Shown here: piece by piece, positions 25,718 to 33,427 of the stretch
Layout: each line of letters opens with the position of its first letter
Numbering within the stretch: the first letter of the stretch is position 1
Assembly (NCBI RefSeq): GCF_014873915.1
Contig: NZ_JADBEJ010000005.1
Coordinates: forward strand, 1-64,000
Direction of reading: 5' to 3'
DNA from: Amycolatopsis roodepoortensis
Lineage (GTDB): Bacteria > Actinomycetota > Actinomycetes > Mycobacteriales > Pseudonocardiaceae
Length of the DNA stretch: 64,000 bases
Notes under the pieces: generated by a model
Database searches by the model: none
Seen by the model: the letters and a program-made list of their open reading frames with translations, nothing else
Told to the model about the DNA's origin: nothing
Program-made: the position numbers and the translations under genes

Positions 25718-26040
25718 CGGAGCACCTCGTCCATACAGGGCTCGGCGGTGTCGACCGCCAGCACGACCTGGACGAGTTCCCGCAGGGCGCGGGCGAGGTG
25801 CGCGTCCGCCAGCGAGTAGCGGACCTGCCTGCCTTCGTAGGTGGCCACGACCAGTCCGCAACCTCGCAGGCAGGCGAGATGGTTCGACACGTTCGAGCGG
25901 CTCAGCCCGAGTTGCCCGGCCAGAAGCCCGGGATAGCTCACGCCATCGAGCAGGGCGACCAGGATGCGGCACCGGTTCGGGTCGGCGAGGGCGCGGCCGA
26001 GCCGGGCGAGCGCGGCGCCCTGGGTCTCACATGTCAGCAC
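25714..26040 (-). CDS. cmtR: CmtR-type ArsR-family Cd/Pb sensor repressor
   Basis: This 108-residue winged-helix repressor matches Mycobacterium tuberculosis CmtR closely, from MLTCE at the N-terminus through ALARLGRALADP and SNVSNHLACLRGCGLVVATYE. The metal-binding cysteines of CmtR are conserved in number and position: Cys57 and Cys61 in ACLRGC and Cys102 in EPCMDE. Metal binding should release the protein from DNA. In mycobacteria the partner is the P-type ATPase CtpG; here the coupled gene is a CDF pump. A palindrome upstream is the likely operator. The start is the ATG at 26040. Confidence 0.92.
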   Translation of the reverse strand: MLTCETQGAALARLGRALADPNRCRILVALLDGVSYPGLLAGQLGLSRSNVSNHLACLRGCGLVVATYEGRQVRYSLADAHLARALRELVQVVLAVDTAEPCMDEVLR

Positions 26041-26075
26041 AGCCAGGACAGTACAGCGAACGCTGACATGTCAGC
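26029..26075. promoter_or_regulatory. Candidate CmtR operator region
   Basis: GCTGACATGTCAGC at 26062-26075 is a perfect 14-bp palindrome. A half site ACATGTCAGC lies at 26029-26038 over the start of the cmtR-like gene. The spacing places the palindrome about 22-35 bases before the start codon, suitable for repressing its own promoter. Confidence 0.6.
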
Positions 26076-26494
26076 AAGGGCTGAACCATTGACCCGACGG
26101 AGTGTCCGGACGCGACCCTCTGTTTCGTCGCGGTCTGTCAAGCCATCGCCGAACACGGGCACCGGAGCGACCCGAAAGAGTCCGGTGTGGCCACTCCAAC
26201 GGTCGCACCCCGGGCACGCGGGGGAGTCCCGGCGCGCCCCGGCATGACACCTCAGCGCAATTGCTGGCCCGATTGCGTGGCCACGGGAAAACGTCGAGTC
26301 ACGTTTCCGAAAGGTTTCCCATACAAAGGGAATTCGGCATTCGGGTGGCCTTGTCGCATTACCTGAAAGTGCGCTTGTGTGGGAAAAACCCCTTGCTATG
26401 TTGATCGTGCGGGGCCGCACTTCGGGGCATGACCGGCGCGCCGCGAATTGTGGATCTTGTTTGTTCACACGACTATCGAAGGGTGGACCTTGCT
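26076..26494 (+). promoter_or_regulatory. Leader and promoter region of the encapsulin/terpene operon; no gene seen
   Basis: This stretch has no convincing coding region. It contains an inverted repeat TTCCC (26316-26320) / GGGAA (26328-26332) and a promoter-like TTGTGT (26375-26380), 16 bases, TATGTT (26397-26402). If that promoter is used, a leader of about 85 bases precedes the GTG at 26495. Part of the upstream portion may belong to the divergent cmtR promoter. Confidence 0.4.
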
Positions 26495-27916
26495 GTGACC
26501 GTGACCGAATCGGACACTTCCGCCGAAGGTGTCCAGGGGCCGGAAAATCCGCAGCTGAGTTTGGGCAGGGCCGCCGCGCGCAACCTGGCGACGACCACCA
26601 AATCCGTTCCGCAGATGCAGGGAATTTCGTCCCGGTGGCTGCTGAAATCGCTCGAATGGGTTCAGGTGAACGGCGGTGCCTACCGGGTCAACCGGCGGCT
26701 GAATTACGCGGTCGGTGACGGACGGGTGACCTTCTCGAAGGCGGGCGCCGAGGTGAGCGTGATCCCGGCGGAACTGGGAGAACTGAAGCCGCTCAAGGGA
26801 TATGACGACGAAGAGGTGCTCGCCGAACTCGCCAGCCGATTCGAACAGCAAGAAGTGGCGGCCGGCGACGTACTGGTCGAATTCGGGCACCGGGCCGACC
26901 GGGTCTACCTCATCGCACACGGCAAGATCACCAAGACCGGCCCCGGTCACTACGGTGACGAGACCGCGCTCGGCGTGGTCAAGGACGGTGACTACTTCGG
27001 CGCGCAGACCCTCGTCTCCGACGACGGCATCTGGGAATTCACCGCCAAGGCGACCACCGCCTGCACCGTGCTCACTCTGACCCGCCAGGACTTCGAGCGC
27101 GTACTGGAACAGTCCGAATCGCTGCAGGCGCAGATCGAGCAGGCCGCACAGGACTCCGGACGCGCCAACGACTTCGGCGAGGCCGAGATCGACATCTCCT
27201 CCGGGCACGACGGCGAGCCGCTGCTGCCGGGCACGTTCGTCGACTACGAGACTTCGCCGCGCGAATACGAACTGAGCGTCGCCCAGACGGTGCTCCGGGT
27301 CCACAGCCGGGTGTCCGATCTCTACAACCAGCCGATGGACCAGACCGAGCAGCAGTTGCGCCTGACCATCGAAGCGCTGCGTGAGCGGCAAGAGCACGAA
27401 ATGATCAACAACAAGGACTTCGGCCTGCTCCACAACGCCGACTTCACCCAGCGCATCGCGACGCGCACCGGTCCGCCCACTCCGGACGATTTCGACGACC
27501 TGCTCGCGCTGGTGTGGAAGGAACCCGGCTTCTTCCTCGCGCATCCGCGCACGATCGCCGCGTTCAGCCGCGAATGCAGCAAACGAGGGATCTACCCGAC
27601 CGGCGTCGATCTTGGCGGGCACAAGGTCCCGTCCTGGCGCGGCGTGCCGATCCTGCCCTGCAACAAGATCCCGGTCAGCCAGACCAGCACCAGTTCCGTC
27701 CTGCTGATCCGCACCGGCGAGAAGAACCAGGGCGTCGTCGGCCTGCGGCAGATCGGCCTGCCGGACGAATACGAGCCTGGCCTGAACGTCCGGTTCATGG
27801 GGATCTCGGAGCAGGCGATCATCTCCTACCTCGTCAGCACCTACTACTCCGCGGCCGTCCTCGTTCCGGACGCGCTCGCCGTCCTCGAAGCCGCCGAACT
27901 CGGCCGCGAAGGATGA
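26495..27916 (+). CDS. Family 2B encapsulin shell protein with cNMP-binding-like insertion (EshA/Enc type), copy 1
   Basis: This 473-residue protein has the family 2B encapsulin layout: an N-terminal arm with LGRAAARNLATTTK, a cyclic-nucleotide-binding-like insertion (about residues 95-225), and the HK97-type core from SSGHDGEPLLPGTFVDYE to the C-terminus with GLPDEYEPGLNVRF. Streptomyces griseus EshA, long called a transcription factor, is such a shell protein and packages 2-methylisoborneol synthase. The insertion lacks the Glu and Arg that hold cAMP: the phosphate cassette reads YFGAQTLVSDDGIWEFTAKA. I take the GTG at 26495, with AAGGGTGGA upstream; an ATG at 26429 is possible. A second shell gene overlaps its stop. 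Confidence 0.92.
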   Translation: MTVTESDTSAEGVQGPENPQLSLGRAAARNLATTTKSVPQMQGISSRWLLKSLEWVQVNGGAYRVNRRLNYAVGDGRVTFSKAGAEVSVIPAELGELKPLKGYDDEEVLAELASRFEQQEVAAGDVLVEFGHRADRVYLIAHGKITKTGPGHYGDETALGVVKDGDYFGAQTLVSDDGIWEFTAKATTACTVLTLTRQDFERVLEQSESLQAQIEQAAQDSGRANDFGEAEIDISSGHDGEPLLPGTFVDYETSPREYELSVAQTVLRVHSRVSDLYNQPMDQTEQQLRLTIEALRERQEHEMINNKDFGLLHNADFTQRIATRTGPPTPDDFDDLLALVWKEPGFFLAHPRTIAAFSRECSKRGIYPTGVDLGGHKVPSWRGVPILPCNKIPVSQTSTSSVLLIRTGEKNQGVVGLRQIGLPDEYEPGLNVRFMGISEQAIISYLVSTYYSAAVLVPDALAVLEAAELGREG

Positions 27917-29301
27917 CCGCCACGACGCCGGAGGCCGACCGGCGGCTCAGTCTCGGCCCCGCCGCCGCGCGCAACCTGGCGACGACCACCAAAACGCGGC
28001 CGCAGATGCAGAGCATCACGCCGCGCTGGCTGCTGAAGATGCTGCCCTGGGTCGAGGCGTCCGGCGGCACCTTCCGGGTGAACCGGCGGCTGACCTACGC
28101 GATCGGCGACGGGCGGGTGAGCTTCACGAACGTCGGCACCGAGGTCCGGGTCGTCCCGCAGGAACTCGCCGAGTTGGCCCTGCTGCGGGGTTTCGACGAC
28201 GAGGACACGCTGACCGCGCTCGCCGACCGGTTCGTGCAGCACGAGTACCAGCCGGGCGAGACCATCGTCAGCCACGGGTCTCCGCTCGACGAGGTGGTGC
28301 TGGTCGCGCACGGCAAGATCGCCAAGGTGGTGCCCGGGGAGTACGGTGCCGAGGCCTCGGTCGGCAGCATGGCCGACGGCGACCACTTCGGTGACGAAAT
28401 GCTCGCCGGTATCGACCGGAACTGGCCGTTCACCGCCAAGGCCGTCACCCCGGTCATCGTGCTGACCCTGCGCGCGGAAGACTTCGCCGACCTCAACGGC
28501 CGGTCCGAGGCGATGCGCCGCCACGTCCAGGACATGCTGGCGCACAAGGGAAAGCCGCAGAACGCCAAGGGCGAGGCCGAGATCGGGATGTCGTCAGGGC
28601 ACGACGGCGAGCCGCTGCTGCCGGGCACGTTCGTCGACTACGAGATCTCGCCGCGCGAATACGACCTCGCCGTCGCGCAGACGGCGCTGCGGGTGCACAC
28701 CCGGGTCACCGATCTCTACAACGGGCCGATGAACCAGTTCGACGAGCAGCTCCGGCTGACCGTGGCGGCGCTGCGCGAGCGGCAGGAGCACGACCTGATC
28801 AACAACCGCGAGTTCGGGCTGCTGCACAACGCCGACCTCAAATCGCGGTTCCAAACGCGGTCGGGTCCGCCGACCCCCGACGACATGGACGAACTCGTCA
28901 GCCGTCGCCGCAAGACGAAGTTCTTCCTCGCCCATCCGAAGGCGATCGCCGCGTTCGGCAGGGAATGCACCCGTCGCGGCCTGTATCCGGAGGGCACCAC
29001 GGTCGACGGCAAGATCGTCGGCGCGTGGCGCGGGGTGCCGCTGCTGCCCTGCGACAAGATCCCGATCACCGAGCGGGGCACGTCCTCGATCCTCGCCATG
29101 CGGACCGGTGTCGAGGACAACGGTGTGATCGGGCTGCACCAGACCGGCCTGCCCGACGAGTACGAGCCGGGCCTGAACGTGCGCTTCGACGGCATCAACG
29201 AACAGGCCGTCGCCTCCTACCTGGTCAGCACCTACTACTCGGCCGCCGTGCTCGTTCCGGACGCCCTCGGTGTCCTGGAGAACGTCGAGGTCGCGCGGTG
29301 A
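27913..29301 (+). CDS. Family 2B encapsulin shell protein with cNMP-binding-like insertion, copy 2
   Basis: This 462-residue paralogue begins at the ATG at 27913, overlapping the stop of copy 1 (ATGA), so both shells should be made together. The N-arm (LGPAAARNLATTTK) and the HK97 core (SSGHDGEPLLPGTFVDYE, GLPDEYEPGLNVRF, STYYSAAVLVPDALGVLE) are visibly close to copy 1. The cNMP-like insertion is much more different and its cassette reads HFGDEMLAGIDRNWPFTAKA, again lacking the conserved Arg. Two shell proteins in one operon suggest a mixed, two-component compartment or two alternative shells. The cargo genes follow immediately. Confidence 0.92.
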   Translation: MTATTPEADRRLSLGPAAARNLATTTKTRPQMQSITPRWLLKMLPWVEASGGTFRVNRRLTYAIGDGRVSFTNVGTEVRVVPQELAELALLRGFDDEDTLTALADRFVQHEYQPGETIVSHGSPLDEVVLVAHGKIAKVVPGEYGAEASVGSMADGDHFGDEMLAGIDRNWPFTAKAVTPVIVLTLRAEDFADLNGRSEAMRRHVQDMLAHKGKPQNAKGEAEIGMSSGHDGEPLLPGTFVDYEISPREYDLAVAQTALRVHTRVTDLYNGPMNQFDEQLRLTVAALRERQEHDLINNREFGLLHNADLKSRFQTRSGPPTPDDMDELVSRRRKTKFFLAHPKAIAAFGRECTRRGLYPEGTTVDGKIVGAWRGVPLLPCDKIPITERGTSSILAMRTGVEDNGVIGLHQTGLPDEYEPGLNVRFDGINEQAVASYLVSTYYSAAVLVPDALGVLENVEVAR

Positions 29302-29339
29302 CCACAACGAACAACAACGCTCCAGAAAGGACCACACAC

Positions 29340-30203
29340 GTGACCATCGCCCGCACTCCCGCTCCTGCCAAGGTGCTGCGCACCGAGTACCAGAAGTCGG
29401 TGGCGTCGTACTGGAACAAGGAGAAGGATCCGGTCAACCTGCGGCTGGGCGATGTGGACGGGCTCTATCACCACCACTACGGGGTCGGCGAAGTCGACTG
29501 GTCGGTGCTGGAGGGTCCCGAGAACACCCGCGACGAGCGGATCATCGCCGAAATGCACCGCTTGGAGACCGCGCAGGCGGACGTCCTGCTCGATCACCTC
29601 GGCGACGTGAAGCCGGATGACCGGCTCCTCGACGCCGGCTGCGGACGCGGCGGGACCAGCATCATGGCCAACGCGCGTTTCGGCTGCCACGTCGACGGCA
29701 TCTCGATCTCGGAGAAGCAGGTCGAGTTCGCCAATCACCAGGCGGAGATCAGGGGCGTCGCCGACCGGGTGCGCTACCACTTCCGCAACATGCTCGACAC
29801 CGGCTTCGAAACCGGCTCCCGCAAGGCGATCTGGAACAACGAGAGCACGATGTACGTCGACCTCCACGAACTCTTCGCCGAGCACGCGCGGCAGCTGGAG
29901 TTCGGCGGGCGGTACGTCACCATCACCGGTTGCTACAACGACGTGACCGGCGGCCGGTCCAAGGCCGTCGCGCAGATCGACCAGCACTACACCTGCAACA
30001 TCCACCCGCGCAGTGAGTACTTCAAGGCCATGACGGCGAACGACCTGGTGCCGATCTCGGTCGTGGATCTGACTCCGGACACGATCCCGTACTGGGAGCT
30101 GCGGGCGAAGTCGTCGGTGGCGACCGGGATCGAAGGGCCGTTCCTGGACGCCTACCGCGAAGGCAGCTTCCACTACCTGCTGATCGCCGCGGACCGCGTC
30201 TGA
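29340..30203 (+). CDS. Geranyl diphosphate C2-methyltransferase
   Basis: This 287-residue SAM-dependent methyltransferase should convert geranyl diphosphate to 2-methylgeranyl diphosphate, the precursor of 2-methylisoborneol. It has the features I know from actinomycete GPP methyltransferases: VASYWNKEKDPVNLRLG and GLYHHHYGVG near the N-terminus, SAM motif I LLDAGCGRGGTS (about 97-108) and YVTITGCYNDVTG. AGAAAGGA lies 8 bases before the GTG at 29340; an in-frame GTG at 29298 that overlaps the shell gene stop would add 14 residues. It sits between the shell genes and the cyclase. Confidence 0.9.
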   Translation: MTIARTPAPAKVLRTEYQKSVASYWNKEKDPVNLRLGDVDGLYHHHYGVGEVDWSVLEGPENTRDERIIAEMHRLETAQADVLLDHLGDVKPDDRLLDAGCGRGGTSIMANARFGCHVDGISISEKQVEFANHQAEIRGVADRVRYHFRNMLDTGFETGSRKAIWNNESTMYVDLHELFAEHARQLEFGGRYVTITGCYNDVTGGRSKAVAQIDQHYTCNIHPRSEYFKAMTANDLVPISVVDLTPDTIPYWELRAKSSVATGIEGPFLDAYREGSFHYLLIAADRV

Positions 30204-30229
30204 TCCCGCGAGACCATCGGAGCGAAGCG

Positions 30230-31360
30230 ATGACCGAACAGGGTGCGCTCGCCACACTGCTGGCCGGTCCGAGCGGCCTGGGCACGTCCGCCGCCCGGCT
30301 GGCGGCCCGGCTGACCGCTGTTCCTCAGGAGGCTCCGCCGCCTGAGGAACCCGCTCTCGACCCGGCGTACGCCTACCGGCCGTGGGGTGACGGGTCGGCG
30401 CCGCCGTTGTACTGCCCCGTCACCGAACGGATCAACGACCCGCTCGCCGAGGAGGTCGACCGGCGGCTCGTCCGGTGGGCGGGGGAGTGCGGGTTCGACG
30501 AGGAGGAGTGCGAGCAGATCGGGAAGGCGGGCTTCGGCAGGCTGGTCATGCTCGCCCACCCGGACTGCGAGGATCCCGACAGGCTGCTGATCTCCGCGCG
30601 GCTCAACGCCGCGTGGTGGGCGGCCGACGACCTCTACGCCGACGACACCTCCCTCGGTGCCGTACCGGCCGAGCTGCCGCCGAAGCTCGCGCTGGCGATG
30701 GCGGCCATGGACCCGGTGCCGTCGTTGGGTGAATTCAGTCGCGATCTCGACGAAACACTGCGGAACGACCGGGTTCTCGTGGCGCTGGGCTCGGCGACGG
30801 ACTTCCTGCGGCGATCCGGGACCGCCGCGCAGGTCCAGCGCGTCTGCTACTCGACCTTCGCGATGTTCGTGAGCTGGACCGCCTACGCCGCGTGGCGCCA
30901 CAGCGGGAAATACCCGCCGGCGTGGGAATACCTCGCGGCACGGCAGCACGACAGCTTCTACACCTCGATGACGTTGATCGACGTCCTCGGTGGTTACGAG
31001 CTGACCTCGAACCTGTACTACGACCCTCGGGTCCGGGAGGCGGCGATCCAAGCGGGGACGGCGTCCGTGCTGGTCAACGACGTGCACTCGGTCACCAAGG
31101 ATCTGGAGGACGAGTCACCGCCCTGCAACGCGGTCCTGCTGATCGCCGACGACCGGAAATGCTCGATCGAGGAGGCCACGGCGATCACCGTCGAATTGCA
31201 CAACGACGTCGTCCGGGACTTCCAGTCCGCGCACGAGAAGCTCAGCGCGGTCCCTTCCGCCGAACTGCAACGGTTCCTACGCGGGTTGCGAGGGTGGATG
31301 GGCGGCGGTTTCGAATGGCACTCGACGAGTCCCCGGTACCGGACAAAACCCAGCGTTTAG
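30230..31360 (+). CDS. 2-methylisoborneol synthase-like terpene cyclase, probable encapsulin cargo
   Basis: This 376-residue class I terpene synthase has the Mg2+-binding DDLYADD (residues 133-139) and the second metal motif NDVHSVTKD (283-291, NSE type). After the N-terminus it follows the 2-methylisoborneol synthase pattern: LYCPV, FGRLVMLAHPDC, PAWEYLAARQHDSF and a C-terminal EWHSTSPRYR. The first ~55 residues are Pro/Ala-rich and probably disordered. They contain LLAGPSGLGTSAA (10-22), similar to the GPxGxGTxA stretch in other 2-MIB synthases, where the disordered N-terminus loads the enzyme into the shell. The product could be 2-methylisoborneol or a related C11 terpenoid. Confidence 0.9.
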   Translation: MTEQGALATLLAGPSGLGTSAARLAARLTAVPQEAPPPEEPALDPAYAYRPWGDGSAPPLYCPVTERINDPLAEEVDRRLVRWAGECGFDEEECEQIGKAGFGRLVMLAHPDCEDPDRLLISARLNAAWWAADDLYADDTSLGAVPAELPPKLALAMAAMDPVPSLGEFSRDLDETLRNDRVLVALGSATDFLRRSGTAAQVQRVCYSTFAMFVSWTAYAAWRHSGKYPPAWEYLAARQHDSFYTSMTLIDVLGGYELTSNLYYDPRVREAAIQAGTASVLVNDVHSVTKDLEDESPPCNAVLLIADDRKCSIEEATAITVELHNDVVRDFQSAHEKLSAVPSAELQRFLRGLRGWMGGGFEWHSTSPRYRTKPSV

Positions 31361-31381
31361 TCCTCTGAATGCGGACGGAGG

Positions 31382-33373
31382 TCAAACGACCCCGGCCTCG
31401 ATCAACTGACCCCAGATCACACTCTGGTCCACGACCTCGACTTCGAGTTTTTCGGCCTTGGTGAGCTTGCTCGCCCCGACGTCGGCGCCGGTGATCAGCA
31501 TGTCCGTGTTCGCCGAGACCGAAGACGCGATGGTCGCGCCCGCCCGTTCGCACAGCCGCTGGAAGGTCGGGCGCGGCACCTTCTCGCCGGAGCGGGGGTC
31601 GCTGATCGAGCCCGTGACCACGACCGTCTTGCCCTCCAGCGGCGCACCGGCCGAGACGACCGGCGGCAGGTCTTCTTCGCGTACGTCCAGCGAGACTCCG
31701 ACCTCCCGCAGCCGCTCGAGCTCGGGACGAAGCCGGGTGAGGTGCTCGATCAGGGACGCGGCGACCTTGGGACCGATGTCCTCCACGGCGACGAGGCCTT
31801 CCTCGCCGGCGTCGGCGACGGCTTCCAGCGAACCGAACCCTGCCCGGCACAGGCGCGCGGCGGTGCCCTCGGAGGCCATCGGGATCGCGAGCCCGATCAG
31901 CGCCCGGCGCAGTCCGACGGCCCGGCTCGCGTCGATCGACTCGATCATGCGGGTGGCTGAGATCTCGCCGATGCGGTCGAACTCCAGCAGCTTTTCCTTG
32001 GTGAGCCGGTAGAAGTCCGACGGGTGCTCGAGAATCCCGGCCTCGGCGAGCCGCTCGATCCAGACCCCGCCGATCGCGTCGATGTCCGCAGCCGCGCGCG
32101 ACGACCAGTGGATCAGCCGCCGGACGGTCTGGGCGGGGCAGGCGACGTTGGTGCAGAACAGTTCCCGGCTGTTGCCCTGTTCGGTCAACGGTTCTTCGCA
32201 CGACGGGCAGACCGACGGCGGCACGATCTCCCGTTCCTCGCCGGTGCGTTTGGCCGCGTCGAGAACGCCCGCCACGAACGGGATCACGTCGCCCGCGCGG
32301 CGTACCAGCACCGTGTCGCCGATCTTGATGCCGCGGGCCTTGATCACCTCTTGGTTGGCCAGCGTCGCCCGGGTGACGGTGCCCCCGCCGACGAACACCG
32401 GCTCCAGCCAAGCGACGGGCGCGATCTTGCCGGTCTTGCCGACGTCCCAGACGACATCGGCGAGCACGGTCGTCTTCTCCTCGGCGGCGAATTTGAACGC
32501 CAGCGCGCCGCGCGGTGAGCTGGACCTGGTGCCGGCCGCGGCGTACGCGTCGCGATCCGCCAGGCGCAGCACGGCGCCGTCGAGGTCGTAGTCGAGCTCG
32601 TTGCGCTGCTGCTCGATGGTCGTGATGACCGCCTGGGCCGCCTCGGCGTCCTCGCAGTGACGCATGTCGGCCGCGGCGAAGCCGAGCGTCCGGAGCGCGC
32701 CGTCGAGATCGGTTTCCGCGCTTTCCGGTTCGGTGGAGAGGTCGAAGGCGAAGAACTGGAGACGCCGCTCGGCGACGGTGGCCGGATCCTTGGCGCGCAG
32801 GGTGCCGGCGGCGGCGTTGCGCGGGTTGATCAGCGGCTTGTCCGGGTGGACCTTGTTGTAGGCGGCGAAAGTCGAACGCAGCATGACCGCCTCGCCGCGG
32901 ACCTCGACCCGGCCGGGCGCGTCGACCTTGTCCGGGACGCCGTCGGTCAGCGCCCGGACCAGCATGGTCACGTCGTCGCCCGTGGTCCCGTCGCCGCGGG
33001 TGACCGCCCTGGCGAGCCTGCCGTTCTCGTAGACCAGCGCCAGCGACAGGCCGTCGAGCTTCGGCATGACGACCACCGGCTGACCAGGGAACCGGGCGAA
33101 GAACGCCTCGACCTGCTCGGGTTTCGTCGCCTTCTCCAGCGACAACATCGGGCGCGAGTGCCGGATGGGCGAGTGCAGGATGGCGGGCGCGCCGACCTGC
33201 TCGAGCGGGTTCGGATCCGGGGCCAGCTCGGGGTTCGCCTCGATGAGCCCGCGCAATTCGTCTTCGATCGCGTCGTAGTCGGCGTCGGCGACCTTCGGCG
33301 AGCCACGGTAGTAGGCGTCGCGAAGGACGACGATCTGATCGGCGAGTTCTTGGATGCGGTCCCGAGCGTTCAC
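31382..33373 (-). CDS. ligA: NAD-dependent DNA ligase
   Basis: This 663-residue protein has all domains of bacterial LigA in order: Ia, adenylation with the AMP-accepting Lys105 in MPKLDGLSLAL, an OB fold, a four-cysteine zinc finger (CPSC, then CTNVAC), helix-hairpin-helix repeats, and a C-terminal BRCT domain (KTVVVTGSISDPRSG onward). It seals nicks in DNA with NAD. A TAATCT hexamer lies exactly 7 bases before the GTG at 33373, so the mRNA is probably leaderless. Neighbours are a terpene cluster and an antiporter, not the gatCAB/mnmA genes often near the housekeeping ligA, so this may be a second ligase. Confidence 0.9.
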   Translation of the reverse strand: MNARDRIQELADQIVVLRDAYYRGSPKVADADYDAIEDELRGLIEANPELAPDPNPLEQVGAPAILHSPIRHSRPMLSLEKATKPEQVEAFFARFPGQPVVVMPKLDGLSLALVYENGRLARAVTRGDGTTGDDVTMLVRALTDGVPDKVDAPGRVEVRGEAVMLRSTFAAYNKVHPDKPLINPRNAAAGTLRAKDPATVAERRLQFFAFDLSTEPESAETDLDGALRTLGFAAADMRHCEDAEAAQAVITTIEQQRNELDYDLDGAVLRLADRDAYAAAGTRSSSPRGALAFKFAAEEKTTVLADVVWDVGKTGKIAPVAWLEPVFVGGGTVTRATLANQEVIKARGIKIGDTVLVRRAGDVIPFVAGVLDAAKRTGEEREIVPPSVCPSCEEPLTEQGNSRELFCTNVACPAQTVRRLIHWSSRAAADIDAIGGVWIERLAEAGILEHPSDFYRLTKEKLLEFDRIGEISATRMIESIDASRAVGLRRALIGLAIPMASEGTAARLCRAGFGSLEAVADAGEEGLVAVEDIGPKVAASLIEHLTRLRPELERLREVGVSLDVREEDLPPVVSAGAPLEGKTVVVTGSISDPRSGEKVPRPTFQRLCERAGATIASSVSANTDMLITGADVGASKLTKAEKLEVEVVDQSVIWGQLIEAGVV

Positions 33374-33427
33374 GGGGCAGAGATTACCCGGGACCACCGA
33401 CAGAACACCGTCCGAAGAGGACTCGTG

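Noticed and set aside
26102..26468. Short frames on both strands in the leader of the encapsulin operon
   Set aside because: No start signals or family resemblance; the space fits a promoter and untranslated leader better.
26495..29301. Reading the two shell proteins as Crp-family transcription factors
   Set aside because: They have a cNMP-like domain but no helix-turn-helix; the remainder matches the HK97-type encapsulin core and the operon carries the cargo genes.
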